Assembly: GCA_947497755.1 (NCBI GenBank)
Contig: CANMHT010000010.1
Coordinates: 1-64,000 of the forward strand
DNA from: an uncultured Polaribacter sp.
GTDB lineage: Bacteria; Bacteroidota; Bacteroidia; Flavobacteriales; Flavobacteriaceae
Direction: 5' to 3'
Length of the DNA stretch: 64,000 nucleotides
Shown here: positions 42,371-52,924 of the stretch, piece by piece
Numbering within the stretch: the first letter of the stretch is position 1
Layout: the number at the start of each line of letters is the position of its first letter
Notes under the pieces: generated by a model
Seen by the model: only the letters and a program-made list of their open reading frames with translations
Database searches by the model: none
What the model was told of the DNA's origin: nothing
Made by a program: the position numbers and the translations under genes

Positions 42371-43069
42371 TTGCGACAAAAAAAACTCTTACCCCTAGCA
42401 ATGCTTTTCTTGAGTGTTTTTGGTTATTGCCAAACAAAACCATCACTCAATAATCAAGCAAAAAAAATCCAAAATATATGGTTTGATAGTATTATTGGAC
42501 AAAGAAATCTTCATATAGATCAAGGAGAAATCTATTATGAAAAATACCGTACGCTAAACAATAATCATCATTTTTTATTTGATAATAAGTTTATTAAAGG
42601 AAAATTAAAGTACAATAATCAAATCTACGATGATGTTTTAATGAAATACGATATTTATCAAGATAATCTAATTTTAAAAATAAGTTCAGAGACAGAAATT
42701 TTTCCCATAATTCTGAACAAGGAATTAACTTCTTTTTTTGAAATAAGAAACAAATCTTTTTATAATTTCAACTTAGGTTTTTATGAAGTAATTTATAAAA
42801 CTAAAAACATAACGTTAGTAAAAAAGTATTTTTCTAAAAAGGAAACAATACAGAAAAAATTTATCTATTCAAATTTTACTCATGAGGAAGAATTATTTAT
42901 TCTAAAGAATAATAAGTTTTTTTCAGTAAAAACAAAGAAACATTTCTATAAAATTTTCCCTAACCAAAAGAAAATAGTAGATAATTTTTTCAAAATAAAT
43001 AAAAGAAAGAATAAAAACATTAGTCTTTCTTTCATTCTTAACCTTTTAAAAAAATTGAACGGTGAATAG
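42371..43069 (+). CDS. exported protein of a TonB-receptor operon
   Basis: A 232-aa protein with a signal peptide (LLPLAMLFLSVFGYCQ) and a mature part of mixed beta/charged composition (FDSIIGQRNLHIDQGEIYYEKYR; a Lys/Asn-rich C-terminus). It uses TTG, supported by a promoter 16 bp upstream; the only other candidate (ATG 42401) would cut into the signal peptide. The stop overlaps the GTG start of the TonB receptor by 8 nt. No domain recognised; context suggests a periplasmic partner of the receptor. Confidence 0.65.
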   Translation: MRQKKLLPLAMLFLSVFGYCQTKPSLNNQAKKIQNIWFDSIIGQRNLHIDQGEIYYEKYRTLNNNHHFLFDNKFIKGKLKYNNQIYDDVLMKYDIYQDNLILKISSETEIFPIILNKELTSFFEIRNKSFYNFNLGFYEVIYKTKNITLVKKYFSKKETIQKKFIYSNFTHEEELFILKNNKFFSVKTKKHFYKIFPNQKKIVDNFFKINKRKNKNISLSFILNLLKKLNGE

Positions 43070-45809
43070 ACTTATTAAAAACCTAAGTTTTATTGTTTTA
43101 ATCTTTATTCATTCTGTTGGTTTTTCTCAAAAAGATAACAAAACAATTACTATTGAATTAAAAGGGATTACAAAATTAAACGCAATAAAATTAATCGAAG
43201 AAAAAAGTAATTTTTCATTTTCATATCAGGAGCAATGGTTTGAAAATGATTCTATACTAATTACAAAGAATTTTTACAATACTAATATAACTAATGTTAT
43301 AGATTTCCTGTTAAAAAACAGTGCTTTAAATTACTATATATTTGAAGATCAAAAAATTATCCTTACTAAGAATAATAGAATACATAGTAGTACATACAAC
43401 CGTAAACAAAATATTAATCCTAAATCACATGATACTAAGAAAAGTGAACCTGTTTTTATAGATTTCACTGAGTCTTTAAAAAATAAAGAAATAAAGATTG
43501 TTAAGATTGGTAAAGAGAACTTTAATACTAAAGGAATATATACACTATCGGGTATTGCTAGAAAAAAAAGTACTAAAGAACCAATAAGTAATTTAACACT
43601 TTTAGTAAGAGACAAAAACATTTATACAACTACTGATTCAAAAGGATATTATACTTTAAGATTACCTTATGGATCTAATATAATTGAACCTCTTTTACCA
43701 GAAATTGAAAAGACTAAAATTAACTTTATCATGTACAATAATGGAAAGTATAATTTTGAATTAGAAGAATTTTCTCAAAGTTTAGATGAAGTTGTAATAG
43801 GAAGTAATACTAAAAGAAATACTAAAACAGCTGTAACTGGTATTTCATATATTAAACCATCAGAAATAAAAACAATACCATTATTACTAGGAGAAAGAGA
43901 CATTTTAAAAGTTGCTACAGCTTTACCTGGTATAAAAACAGCTGGTGAAGGTTCGGATGGGATCAATGTTAGAGGAGGTAAAACTGATCAAAACTTGTTT
44001 CTCTTAGATAAAAGTGTTTTATATAGTCCAACTCATTTCTTAGGGCTCTTTTCTGCCGTTAATCCTTTTACTACAAAAGATGTAGATATCTATAAAGGTT
44101 TTATTCCTGCCGAGCATGGAGGTAGAATCTCTTCTGTTTTTAATCTTGAAACAAAGAACAGTAATACCGAAAAATTTTCTGGAGAAGCTTCAATAGGTGT
44201 AATAAATAGTAATGTTAGTGTAGATATTCCCATTATCGAAAAAAAATCTGGACTAATAATTGGAGCAAGAGGTACATATTCAAACTGGATTTTAAGAGCA
44301 ATTGATAATAAATCTTTGAATAATAGTAGTGCTTCTTTTTATGATATTACTACTAAGTATAACCATAATATAAATGAAAAAAATGACTTGATCTTATCTA
44401 GCTATTTTAGCTCTGATAAATACAGTATTGCTTCTGACACTACAAATACTTATACGAATAAAATTGTTGCAGTAGAATGGAAACATAAGTTTAATGAAAA
44501 GAATAAAGCTAGTTTTCAATTATCAAATAGTTCTTATTCATTTAAAATCGATTTTGACGGAAAACTTAACAATAACTTTAAGTTAAATTATAGTATTAAT
44601 GAAACCAATTTTAAAGCATTAGTCAAATATAATCATTCCGATATCCATAAATTTGATTATGGTATTTCATCTAAACTTTATAATGTTAACCCTGGTGATA
44701 TTAGCCCAAAAGGGACAAACTCTGTAATTAGTACTTTTAAAACTGAAAAAGAAGTAGCCCTGGAAAGCGCCCTTTTTATTTCTGACAATATTAATCTTAA
44801 TGATAAGCTATCTTTTAACATTGGAGCTAGATTTAATGTATTTTCTGTTTTAGGCTCTTCTACAGAGAGAATTTATAGAGATGATGCTCCAAAAAGTGAA
44901 GCAACAGTTATTGGTAATGGAAAAAACAAAACCTATAATGGATTAAGCTTACGTTTTTCTTCTAGATATTCTTTTAATGATGAACTATCAATGAAATTAA
45001 GCTTTAATAATTCCTATCAATTTATACATCGATTATTAAGTAATACTACTGCATCGCCTACAGATAAATGGAAATTATCTGATTTAAATATTAAACCTCA
45101 GGAAGCTCTACAAGCCTCTTTAGGTATCTATAAAAATATTAATGGCAACGACTATGAAATAAGCTTAGAAGGGTATTATAAAGATTATAAGAATATTTTA
45201 GATTACAAAGTTGGAGCTAGTTTAGTTTTAAATAATCATATTGAAACAGAAACACTTCAAGGCGTAGGTAAGTCTTATGGAATAGAGTTTTTAGCTCGTA
45301 AAAATTCTGGAGATTTTAGTGGATGGTTAAGTTATAGTTATTCTAGATCTCTCTTAAAACTTGATAGTAAGTTTACAGGAGAAAGAGTTAACAATGGAAA
45401 TTATTTCCCTACTAATTATGATAGACCACATGATTTAAGCATTATTACTAATTATAAACTTACAAAAAGGTATAGTTTATCTGCTAACTTTACTTATCAA
45501 ACAGGTAGACCAATTACCTACCCTATTGGTAAGTATTTTTACCAAGGAAATGAAATAGCTGCTTATAGTGATAGAAATAAATTTAGAATTCCTAATTATT
45601 ATAGGTTTGATTTAGGTATTAACATTGAAGGTAATCATAAAATAAAAAAAATCGCTCATAGTTTTTGGAATATTTCTATATATAATTTATTTGGAAGAAG
45701 TAATCCTTACTCAATATTTTTTGCAACTGAAGATGGCCAAATTAAAGCTTTTCAAAGTTCCATTTTCCCTAACCCCATCCCAACAATAACCTATAACTTA
45801 ACATTTTAA
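43062..45809 (+). CDS. TonB-dependent receptor with STN and carboxypeptidase-like domains
   Basis: A 915-aa outer-membrane receptor. After the signal peptide (to VGFSQ) there is an STN domain (about 28-100, ITKLNAIKLIEEKSNFSFSY), a carboxypeptidase-regulatory-like beta domain (about 165-215, LSGIARKKSTKEPISN), the plug (LPGIKTAGEGSDGINVRGG; FIPAEHGGRISSVFNL) and a beta-barrel ending in ITYNLTF. An STN domain normally signals to a FecR-type anti-sigma factor, but none is adjacent. It starts at GTG, overlapping the previous stop. With the next two genes it forms an uptake/export system for an unknown ligand. Confidence 0.92.
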   Translation: MNRLIKNLSFIVLIFIHSVGFSQKDNKTITIELKGITKLNAIKLIEEKSNFSFSYQEQWFENDSILITKNFYNTNITNVIDFLLKNSALNYYIFEDQKIILTKNNRIHSSTYNRKQNINPKSHDTKKSEPVFIDFTESLKNKEIKIVKIGKENFNTKGIYTLSGIARKKSTKEPISNLTLLVRDKNIYTTTDSKGYYTLRLPYGSNIIEPLLPEIEKTKINFIMYNNGKYNFELEEFSQSLDEVVIGSNTKRNTKTAVTGISYIKPSEIKTIPLLLGERDILKVATALPGIKTAGEGSDGINVRGGKTDQNLFLLDKSVLYSPTHFLGLFSAVNPFTTKDVDIYKGFIPAEHGGRISSVFNLETKNSNTEKFSGEASIGVINSNVSVDIPIIEKKSGLIIGARGTYSNWILRAIDNKSLNNSSASFYDITTKYNHNINEKNDLILSSYFSSDKYSIASDTTNTYTNKIVAVEWKHKFNEKNKASFQLSNSSYSFKIDFDGKLNNNFKLNYSINETNFKALVKYNHSDIHKFDYGISSKLYNVNPGDISPKGTNSVISTFKTEKEVALESALFISDNINLNDKLSFNIGARFNVFSVLGSSTERIYRDDAPKSEATVIGNGKNKTYNGLSLRFSSRYSFNDELSMKLSFNNSYQFIHRLLSNTTASPTDKWKLSDLNIKPQEALQASLGIYKNINGNDYEISLEGYYKDYKNILDYKVGASLVLNNHIETETLQGVGKSYGIEFLARKNSGDFSGWLSYSYSRSLLKLDSKFTGERVNNGNYFPTNYDRPHDLSIITNYKLTKRYSLSANFTYQTGRPITYPIGKYFYQGNEIAAYSDRNKFRIPNYYRFDLGINIEGNHKIKKIAHSFWNISIYNLFGRSNPYSIFFATEDGQIKAFQSSIFPNPIPTITYNLTF

Positions 45810-45813
45810 CATT

Positions 45814-47004
45814 ATGAAAAAGCTATCCATATTTTTTATTTTTTTTGTTATTGCTTCTGGGTGTGTAAAGCAAATTGAATTAAGTAGTATCGTTGTCAAT
45901 GAATCAGTTCTAGTAGTTGATGCCTTATTAACCGATGAATTAAAACATCAAGTTATAAAGCTATCAAAATCTATTGCTCTAGACTCTACAAATATCATTA
46001 AAGAATCAAATGCTCAAATTAAAATTACCGAAGACAATAGTAATATTTATAATTTTTCTGAAAAAGAAAAAGGAGTTTACCTATCCGATAAGATATTTAA
46101 AGCTAAAAAAGGGAGTAAATATACATTAGAAATAGTTACTAGTGATGGGAGTAAATATATTTCTACTGAAGAAGAAATCTACGGGTATAATGTTATTGAT
46201 CAAATTGAAATCAAAAAAGAAAAAAACAAATTTGATGAAGAGGTTTTATCTATTTATGTAAAGAGTGATGGTAGTAATAATGAGAATGCTCAATATTACA
46301 GATACCGTTACGAAGAAAATTATAAAATCATTGCTCCTTTTTGGAGAGATGAAATGTTTGACATGACAAAATTACCTGAATTAGTTATTGTTCCTAATAC
46401 TGAGTTTAGTAAAATATGTTATGGACTAAATGAATCCTCAGAAATTATACTTAAAGAATCAACTTTTGCAGATAAAAAAAATACTGAATTTTTAATATTT
46501 AATTTGAAGGAAGATGATTTTAAAATTTCTCATAGATATAGTGTACTAATAAAACAATATGTACAATCTCCAGAAGCTTTTTCTTTTAGTAATAAAGTAC
46601 TAAGAAATTCTACTTCACAGAGTCTTTTTGTTCAAAGTCAACCTGGTGCTATAACTGGAAATATTATTTCTGATAAAAGAGTTTTTGGATACTTTGAAGT
46701 AAGTTCTGTTTCTACAAAAAGAATCTTCTTTAATCATTCAGACTTTTTTGATTATAACCCTCAAAACTTTATTTACCCAGAAACATGTGGTGATCTTTAT
46801 ATACCCTTTATAAAAGCAAGAAAAGATGGTGGTGGATTAAGATACCCTTTGAGAGAAGCTGTAGAATCGGGAGATTGGTTATATTATGGACAAAATGGTT
46901 TAGATCTTGACCAAGATATTAATCCATATAGGTTAGTAAGAAAAGATTGTGGTGACTGCACAAAATATGGCTCAAAAATTAAACCTAGCTTTTGGATTGA
47001 CTAA
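45814..47004 (+). CDS. DUF4249 family lipoprotein
   Basis: A 396-aa lipoprotein with lipobox ASGC (Cys17). The N-terminal region (SVLVVDALLTDELKHQVIKLSKS) is diagnostic of DUF4249, a Bacteroidetes family almost always encoded right after a TonB receptor of the STN type. The gap to the receptor gene is 4 bp. It is probably a surface or periplasmic-face outer-membrane lipoprotein that binds substrate for the receptor. The C-terminus carries a CGDCTKYG pair of cysteines that could form a disulfide. Ligand unknown. Confidence 0.9.
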   Translation: MKKLSIFFIFFVIASGCVKQIELSSIVVNESVLVVDALLTDELKHQVIKLSKSIALDSTNIIKESNAQIKITEDNSNIYNFSEKEKGVYLSDKIFKAKKGSKYTLEIVTSDGSKYISTEEEIYGYNVIDQIEIKKEKNKFDEEVLSIYVKSDGSNNENAQYYRYRYEENYKIIAPFWRDEMFDMTKLPELVIVPNTEFSKICYGLNESSEIILKESTFADKKNTEFLIFNLKEDDFKISHRYSVLIKQYVQSPEAFSFSNKVLRNSTSQSLFVQSQPGAITGNIISDKRVFGYFEVSSVSTKRIFFNHSDFFDYNPQNFIYPETCGDLYIPFIKARKDGGGLRYPLREAVESGDWLYYGQNGLDLDQDINPYRLVRKDCGDCTKYGSKIKPSFWID

Positions 47005-47016
47005 AAATATTTATGT

Positions 47017-48702
47017 ATGAAAAAAATACTTCTTTTATTATTAATCACTTTTTCTTTTAAAGTGTTTTGTCAAAAAAAGACATCTATTAATGATTTTAAA
47101 ATTGATCAGGAAAAAATATTTATTCATTTAAATTCAAACTTTTTACTTACAGGTGAAACATTATTGTATAAAATTTCTTGTTTAAATCGATTAAATAACC
47201 TTCACAGTAGTTTAAGTAAAATTGTTTATGTTGAAATTTTAAATGATAAGAAAGAAAGGGTTGTTCTGCAAAAGATGAAATTAAAGGATGGAACTGCACA
47301 AAGTGATTTCTTTATTAAGAATAGTTTAAAGTCTGGAAACTATAAAATAATCGCATATACCAAATGGATGAAAAATGAAAATCTTTATAGCTCTTCAGAC
47401 ATAAATATAATAAACCCGTTTCAAAGTAAAATAGTAAAGTCAAATAATAAAAATACATTTAAACCTCAAAAATACCATCCTATTATTACTTCCTCAAAAG
47501 AGGATAATATTGTTTTAAATAAAAAAATATATAAAAAAAGAGAAAAAGTTTCTTTTAAAATTAACCTTAACGAAAAAAATATTACTTCTAATAATCTTTC
47601 TGTTTCAGTAAGAAAAATTGACAATCAGTTTTATTTTCACAAAAAGAATAGTGTACAATACTTACAAGAAAACAATAATTCTAATAACACCTCAAATAAT
47701 AAAATTATATACCTACCTGATGCAAGAGGTGATCTTATAAAAGGACAAATTATACCAAAATCTGAAGATAAACCTGTTGAAAACATTAAAATTAGTTTAT
47801 CTGTAATTCAAAAAAATGGTTTTTTTATGATTACAAATACAGAAAAAAATGGTTTCTTTTATTTTATTCTAGATAATTTTAGAAAAAATGAAAAAGTTTA
47901 CCTACAGCTTATTGGGGCTGATATTAAAGATTATGATATTGTTCTAGCCAAAGAAAAAAGCTTAAATTTTGATGACTTAAACTTTAAAAAATTAAACACA
48001 AATAAAAAATTAGATTCTTTAATTGATAAAAAAAGTATTTATGTGCAAATAGAAAATGCCTATAAAAATTTAAAACAAGATAAAATTACATCAGAAAAAG
48101 CATCAAATACTTTACCTAATTACTCATTTAAAAAATTCTTATTAGATAATTACACACGATTTAAAACCTTAAGAGAAACAATTACAGAACTTATTCCATT
48201 TGTTTCGAGCTCTAAATCAAAAGGTAATATTACTTTCAATATAAACGTTGCTAATAGCTCTTTATATACTTCACCTCCATTATTATTAATTGATGGTTTT
48301 ATTGTAAATAACCCAAACGAATTTAGTGATATTGACATGAATTTAGTTGAAGAATTAAGCGTTTCTTATAACTTTTTTAAATTCAACTCTGCAATATATA
48401 AAGGTATCATTTCAATAAAAACATATAAAGGGAATTATATTCCAAAAACAAAAGATCTTCTTAGTGTTAATATAAAAAATTACCTAGCGAATAAAGACTA
48501 TTTTTTTCCTGATTATTCAAAAACGAACAACAAACACATACCAGATTATAGAACCCAATTATTCTGGGAACCAAACTTAAATATTAACAAAGAAATCTCT
48601 TTTTATACCTCAGATATCAACGGAAGTTATGAGATTGAAATTGAAGGCTTCACCAACTCAGGAAAACCTATTTCATTAAGGAAAAGATTTATTGTAAATT
48701 AA
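47017..48702 (+). CDS. exported macroglobulin-like (MG2) protein of the TonB operon
   Basis: A 561-aa protein with a signal peptide (LLLLLITFSFKVFCQ). Early sequence (QEKIFIHLNSNFLLTGETLLYKI) resembles the MG2 domain of alpha-2-macroglobulin-like proteins that accompany TonB receptors in Bacteroidetes. The middle holds a carboxypeptidase-like beta module (GQIIPKSEDKPVENIKISL) and the C-terminus has a plug-like stretch (PPLLLIDGFIVNN). It follows the DUF4249 gene by 12 bp and closes the four-gene operon. Function inferred only from context. Confidence 0.7.
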   Translation: MKKILLLLLITFSFKVFCQKKTSINDFKIDQEKIFIHLNSNFLLTGETLLYKISCLNRLNNLHSSLSKIVYVEILNDKKERVVLQKMKLKDGTAQSDFFIKNSLKSGNYKIIAYTKWMKNENLYSSSDINIINPFQSKIVKSNNKNTFKPQKYHPIITSSKEDNIVLNKKIYKKREKVSFKINLNEKNITSNNLSVSVRKIDNQFYFHKKNSVQYLQENNNSNNTSNNKIIYLPDARGDLIKGQIIPKSEDKPVENIKISLSVIQKNGFFMITNTEKNGFFYFILDNFRKNEKVYLQLIGADIKDYDIVLAKEKSLNFDDLNFKKLNTNKKLDSLIDKKSIYVQIENAYKNLKQDKITSEKASNTLPNYSFKKFLLDNYTRFKTLRETITELIPFVSSSKSKGNITFNINVANSSLYTSPPLLLIDGFIVNNPNEFSDIDMNLVEELSVSYNFFKFNSAIYKGIISIKTYKGNYIPKTKDLLSVNIKNYLANKDYFFPDYSKTNNKHIPDYRTQLFWEPNLNINKEISFYTSDINGSYEIEIEGFTNSGKPISLRKRFIVN

Positions 48703-48753
48703 CTCTTTCGTTATTATGTTTTTTTGTACTTTTTCTTTTTAACTAAACAAGAA

Positions 48754-48776
48754 GTTATGTATTAAAATACCATAAC
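48754..48776. other. small hairpin in intergenic region
   Basis: GTTATG (48754-48759) with CATAAC (48771-48776), plus inner TATT/AATA. Lies 50 bp after the operon end without a T-run on the plus strand; uncertain role. Confidence 0.3.
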
Positions 48777-48968
48777 AATAAGAAAACAAAGAGTACTTTA
48801 CTCTTTTAGATTTTTTCATAAATGTTGGATCTCGATATTTAAATTGTAATTATCAGAACTCATTACAAGAAGCAAATAATATAAAAGTGTGGATTTGATA
48901 TACCAAGCTTTAAAAATAACAAAGAATCATAATGAAATGATTATGCTTTTTTGTTTACATTTATCGTA

Positions 48969-49556
48969 ATGAATTTCTTAGCTCACTTATACCTTTCTAA
49001 AGAGAACACCAATATTCTTATTGGAAATTTTATTGCTGATGGTATTACTGGCAATAAATTTGGTCATTATTCAGAAGAAATTCAAAAAGGTATTTTTTTA
49101 CATAGAGAAATAGACACTTTTACCGATGCCCACCCTATTGTTAGACAAAGTAAACGAAGACTAAACCCTAGATACAATCATTATAAAGGCGTTATTATTG
49201 ATATTTTTTACGATCATTTTTTAGCTAAAAACTGGCATTTATTCTCTGATGTTCCTTTAAGAAACTATGTAGATTATGTATATCAAACACTTCAAGAACA
49301 TTTTGATATTTTACCTAAAAAAACACAACATCTTTTACCTTATATGATTCAGTATGACTGGTTATACAACTATCAATTTATTGAAGGTATTGAACAAGTG
49401 TTAAACGGAATGAACAGAAGAACCAAAGGAAAATCTATGATGCATTTAGCTACCGATGATTTAATCCAACTACATACAGAATTTGAAAAAGATTTTCTGC
49501 TCTTTTTCAAAGATTTATGTATCTTTTCCAACCAAAAATTAAAAGAACTCAACTAA
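48969..49556 (+). CDS. acpH: acyl carrier protein phosphodiesterase
   Basis: A protein of about 195 aa, HD-like fold family AcpH/YajB, which removes the 4'-phosphopantetheine arm from holo-ACP. The family pattern is complete: MNFLAHLYLS, NFIADGI, KGIFLHREIDTFTDAHP, YKGVIIDIFYDHFLAKNW, with metal-binding His and Asp residues. The ATG at 48969 gives the canonical MNFLAH start, so the TTG at 48951 is rejected. A 9-bp gap leads to the gamma-glutamyltransferase gene. Confidence 0.93.
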   Translation: MNFLAHLYLSKENTNILIGNFIADGITGNKFGHYSEEIQKGIFLHREIDTFTDAHPIVRQSKRRLNPRYNHYKGVIIDIFYDHFLAKNWHLFSDVPLRNYVDYVYQTLQEHFDILPKKTQHLLPYMIQYDWLYNYQFIEGIEQVLNGMNRRTKGKSMMHLATDDLIQLHTEFEKDFLLFFKDLCIFSNQKLKELN

Positions 49557-49565
49557 AAAACTTAC

Positions 49566-51257
49566 ATGATGAAAAAACTGCTTTCAATTACAGTAGCAAT
49601 GGCCTTTTTGTTAAGCTGCCATCAACCTAAAAAAGAAAAAATCACTGGTTTAATTACAGAAAAAGCCATGGTTGTTTCTGCCAGAGTTGAAGCATCAAAA
49701 GTAGGATCTGATATTTTAGAAAAAGGTGGTAATGCCTACGATGCTATGGTTGCTACACAATTAGCATTAGCAGTAGTATATCCTGTTGCCGGTAATATTG
49801 GCGGTGGTGGTTTTATGGTCTATCGATCTAATGATGGTAAAACTGGTGCATTAGACTTTAGAGAAAAAGCACCTTTAACTGCAAATAGAGATATGTACTT
49901 AGACAAAGACGGAAATGTGATTCCCGGAAAAAGTAGCTTTGGTGTACATTCTGTGGGTGTTCCTGGTTCTATTGCAGGTATTTTTGAAGTATATAATAAA
50001 TTTGGAAGCTTGCCTTTTAAAGAACTTATTCAGCCTTCTATTGACTTAGCTAGAAACGGTTTTAAAGTAACCAAAATGCAAGCAAATGCTTTTAATAGAA
50101 CCCGTAAAAGATTTCAAAAAGCAAACAATTATAAAATTCTTTTTGATAAAGAATGGAAAGAAGGAGATCTTTTACAACAAGAAGAGCTAGCACAAACATT
50201 AGAACGCATTAGAGACCATGGACAAGATGGGTTTTACAAAGGGAAGACCGCACAGCTTTTTGTAGATTATGTAAAAGAATTAGGCGGAATTATTTCTTTA
50301 GAAGACTTAGCAAAATACAAAGCTATTTGGCGTAAACCAATTGAGTTCACCTATAAAAATCATAAAATTATTTCTATGACTTTGCCTGCAAGTGGAGGAA
50401 TTTGTCTTGCACAAATTTTAAAATCAATTGAGCCTTATGACTTAACAGGAATAGAGCATAATTCTACAAAATACATTCAGTTGTTAACTGAAGCTGAGCG
50501 TAGATCTTATGCTGATAGAGCTCATTATTTAGGTGATATTGATTTTGTTGATGTACCTGTAGATAGCCTTTTAGCTGAAAAATATATCAATAAAAGAATG
50601 GCTTCATTTTCTTGGGACAAAGCAACCAGCTCTGATGAGGTTTCTCATGGAAAAATTTTAGGAAAAGAAAGTGATCAAACTACCCACTACTCTATTGTAG
50701 ACCAATTTGGTAATGCGGTATCTGTAACTACAACTTTAAACACAGGATATGGTTCTAAGGTTTTAGTCAAGGGTGCAGGTTTCTTCTTAAATAATGAAAT
50801 GGATGATTTTAGTGCAAAACCTGGTGTTCCAAACGTTTATGGCTTGCTTGGTTCTGAAGCTAATGCCATTGCACCAGAAAAAAGAATGCTAAGCTCTATG
50901 ACTCCTACAATTGTAGAAAAAGATGGTAAATTAAGAATGGTTGTTGGAACTCCTGGAGGTTCTACCATTATTACTTCTGTAGCTCAAAATATTTTAAATG
51001 TTATTGAGTACGATATGGGAATGCAAGAATCTGTAAATAAAGCTCGTTTTCATCATCAATGGAAACCAGATCATGTAAGAATGGAACCAAAAGGTTTTGA
51101 TAGTATTACCAAAGCAAATCTTAACAAATTAGGTTATAAAATACTTGAACGAAATTCATTAATCATTGGAAGAGTGGATGCTATTTTAGTATTACCTAAT
51201 GGTAAATTAGAAGGTGGTGCAGATCCTCGTGGAGATGATGCTGCCGTTGGTTTTTAA
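49566..51257 (+). CDS. ggt: gamma-glutamyltransferase, lipoprotein form
   Basis: A 563-aa precursor of the Ntn-hydrolase GGT, which cleaves or transfers the gamma-glutamyl group of glutathione. The signal ends in a lipobox (FLLSC), so the enzyme is membrane-anchored rather than free. Self-cleavage is predicted before T372 in QTTHYSIVD, giving large and small subunits; the [10 protein letters not shown] oxyanion and PGGST motifs follow. Length and motifs are complete. A periplasmic role in glutathione use is likely. Confidence 0.95.
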   Translation: MMKKLLSITVAMAFLLSCHQPKKEKITGLITEKAMVVSARVEASKVGSDILEKGGNAYDAMVATQLALAVVYPVAGNIGGGGFMVYRSNDGKTGALDFREKAPLTANRDMYLDKDGNVIPGKSSFGVHSVGVPGSIAGIFEVYNKFGSLPFKELIQPSIDLARNGFKVTKMQANAFNRTRKRFQKANNYKILFDKEWKEGDLLQQEELAQTLERIRDHGQDGFYKGKTAQLFVDYVKELGGIISLEDLAKYKAIWRKPIEFTYKNHKIISMTLPASGGICLAQILKSIEPYDLTGIEHNSTKYIQLLTEAERRSYADRAHYLGDIDFVDVPVDSLLAEKYINKRMASFSWDKATSSDEVSHGKILGKESDQTTHYSIVDQFGNAVSVTTTLNTGYGSKVLVKGAGFFLNNEMDDFSAKPGVPNVYGLLGSEANAIAPEKRMLSSMTPTIVEKDGKLRMVVGTPGGSTIITSVAQNILNVIEYDMGMQESVNKARFHHQWKPDHVRMEPKGFDSITKANLNKLGYKILERNSLIIGRVDAILVLPNGKLEGGADPRGDDAAVGF

Positions 51258-51319
51258 AAATCAATGCCATGAAAAGAAAAACATTTATATGAACTATTAG
51301 AGTCTTTTTAAAATAATTC

Positions 51320-51745
51320 ATGCAGCAAATCCAACCTTTTCATTTAGCAATACCTGTAGCAAATTTAGAACTTTGTAGAACATTTTACAGAGATGTATTG
51401 CATTGTAAAGAAGGGCGTAGTTCTGATACTTGGGTAGACTTTAATTTTTTTGGACATCAATTGGTAATCCATCAAAAAGGTGGTTTAGAAACAAACAAAG
51501 CAGTAAGCAATCCAGTAGACGGACATGATGTTCCAGTTCCTCATTTTGGAGTTGTTTTAAGATGGAATGACTGGCAACAACTTGCCAATTCTTTACAAGA
51601 ACAAAACATTGAGTTTGTTATTGAACCATATATCAGGTTTAAAGGAAAAGTGGGAGAACAAGCAACACTCTTTTTCTATGACCCAGAAGGAAATGCTCTA
51701 GAATTTAAAGCATTTAAAAATATAGATCAATTGTTTTCAAAATGA
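51320..51745 (+). CDS. VOC family protein (glyoxalase/dioxygenase-like)
   Basis: A 141-aa protein with two beta-alpha-beta-beta-beta modules: [22 protein letters not shown] in the first and [18 protein letters not shown] in the second, the latter carrying the C-terminal metal-ligand Glu. A conserved His lies at the first-module start and another in QLVIHQ. Such proteins include dioxygenases, glyoxalases and resistance proteins; the substrate cannot be chosen. The stop overlaps the next gene's ATG (ATGA). Confidence 0.88.
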   Translation: MQQIQPFHLAIPVANLELCRTFYRDVLHCKEGRSSDTWVDFNFFGHQLVIHQKGGLETNKAVSNPVDGHDVPVPHFGVVLRWNDWQQLANSLQEQNIEFVIEPYIRFKGKVGEQATLFFYDPEGNALEFKAFKNIDQLFSK

Positions 51746-52047
51746 AAACTCTTAATAGAATAACGATACTACTAATAATAGTTTTAAGCATTTTCAATTT
51801 CTATTATCTTAAAATAAATTTTAATTTATACAATGAATACAACACTTTGAATGGGAAAAAAAAGGCCTTATTTGGCTTACAGTACATCAACTACTTTTTT
51901 GTCCTTTACATGTATATTTTTGAATGTATCTGTCTGATCTTCATTTTTATTTTTACTAACAAAAAAATATTACGAATATTAGCTTCTGTTTTAGTTTTAA
52001 TTTCATCAATATTAATCTTTACAGAACCTTGGAAATGGTTTATTTAA
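51742..52047 (+). CDS. small membrane protein of unknown function
   Basis: A 101-aa protein with three hydrophobic segments ([53 protein letters not shown]) and little soluble sequence. Start overlaps the VOC stop by 4 nt and the stop is 4 bp before the RluA gene. A typical small inner-membrane hypothetical protein. Confidence 0.6.
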   Translation: MKTLNRITILLIIVLSIFNFYYLKINFNLYNEYNTLNGKKKALFGLQYINYFFVLYMYIFECICLIFIFIFTNKKILRILASVLVLISSILIFTEPWKWFI

Positions 52048-52051
52048 AATA

Positions 52052-52924
52052 ATGCAATTGCTAGAAACACATAGCGTTCCTAAGATGGATACTAAAATTA
52101 GGCTACAAGAATATGCTGTTGGTATTTTTAACACAGTGACAACAAAATCTGCCATAAAAAAAGCGATAAAAAAACAACTTATTTTGGTAAATGATCAACC
52201 GGCAAGTACTGCTTTGTTTATTTATGGTGGAGAGAAAATTTCTTTGTACCAATTAGAAAATAAGAATCCAAGAAAAGAATTAAACCTTCCTCTTGAAATT
52301 CTTTTTGAAGATGATTATTTAGCTGTTATTTACAAACCTGCAGGTATCTTAGTTAGTGGAAACAAATTTGTAACAATTCGCAATGCATTAGCTCAAAACC
52401 TAACTATAAGTTCTCAAAAAGATGCAGTAAAACCACAACCAATTCATCGTTTAGATTATCCTACTTCTGGAGTGTTACTTATTGGCAAAACAAGTTCTTC
52501 TATTATTGCATTGAGTAAATTATTTGAAGAAAAACAGATTCAAAAAACTTACTATGCAATTTGTATTGGCAAAATGCATTCATCTGGAAATATTACAACG
52601 CAAGTTGATTGTAAAAATGCGCATAGTAATTATCAAGTTTTAGCTACAGTAACTTCCAAACGTTTTTCTTATTTAAACCTTGTAAAACTTAGTCCCAAAA
52701 CAGGAAGAAAACACCAATTACGAGTACATATGTCGTCTATTGGCAATCAATTATTAGGAGATAAAGAATATGGAAATCCTGATTTAATACTCAAAGGAAA
52801 AGGATTGTATCTACATGCGTATTCTTTAGAGTTTATACATCCATTTACAGAGCTACAGCTTACGATAAAGAAAGAGATTCCGAAAAAATTTAAACAGATT
52901 TTTCCTGCTCACAAGCTTTCATAG
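52052..52924 (+). CDS. RluA family pseudouridine synthase
   Basis: A 290-aa RNA-modifying enzyme with an N-terminal S4-like region (AIKKAIKKQLILVNDQPA) and a catalytic RluA domain. The catalytic Asp is in HRLDYPTSGVLL; the later GRKHQLRVHMSSIG and ..HPFT..L motifs are family features. It converts uridine to pseudouridine in tRNA or rRNA; the exact site (RluA, RluC, RluD or TruC class) is not decided. The last 35 bp overlap the convergent MocR gene. Confidence 0.93.
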   Translation: MQLLETHSVPKMDTKIRLQEYAVGIFNTVTTKSAIKKAIKKQLILVNDQPASTALFIYGGEKISLYQLENKNPRKELNLPLEILFEDDYLAVIYKPAGILVSGNKFVTIRNALAQNLTISSQKDAVKPQPIHRLDYPTSGVLLIGKTSSSIIALSKLFEEKQIQKTYYAICIGKMHSSGNITTQVDCKNAHSNYQVLATVTSKRFSYLNLVKLSPKTGRKHQLRVHMSSIGNQLLGDKEYGNPDLILKGKGLYLHAYSLEFIHPFTELQLTIKKEIPKKFKQIFPAHKLS

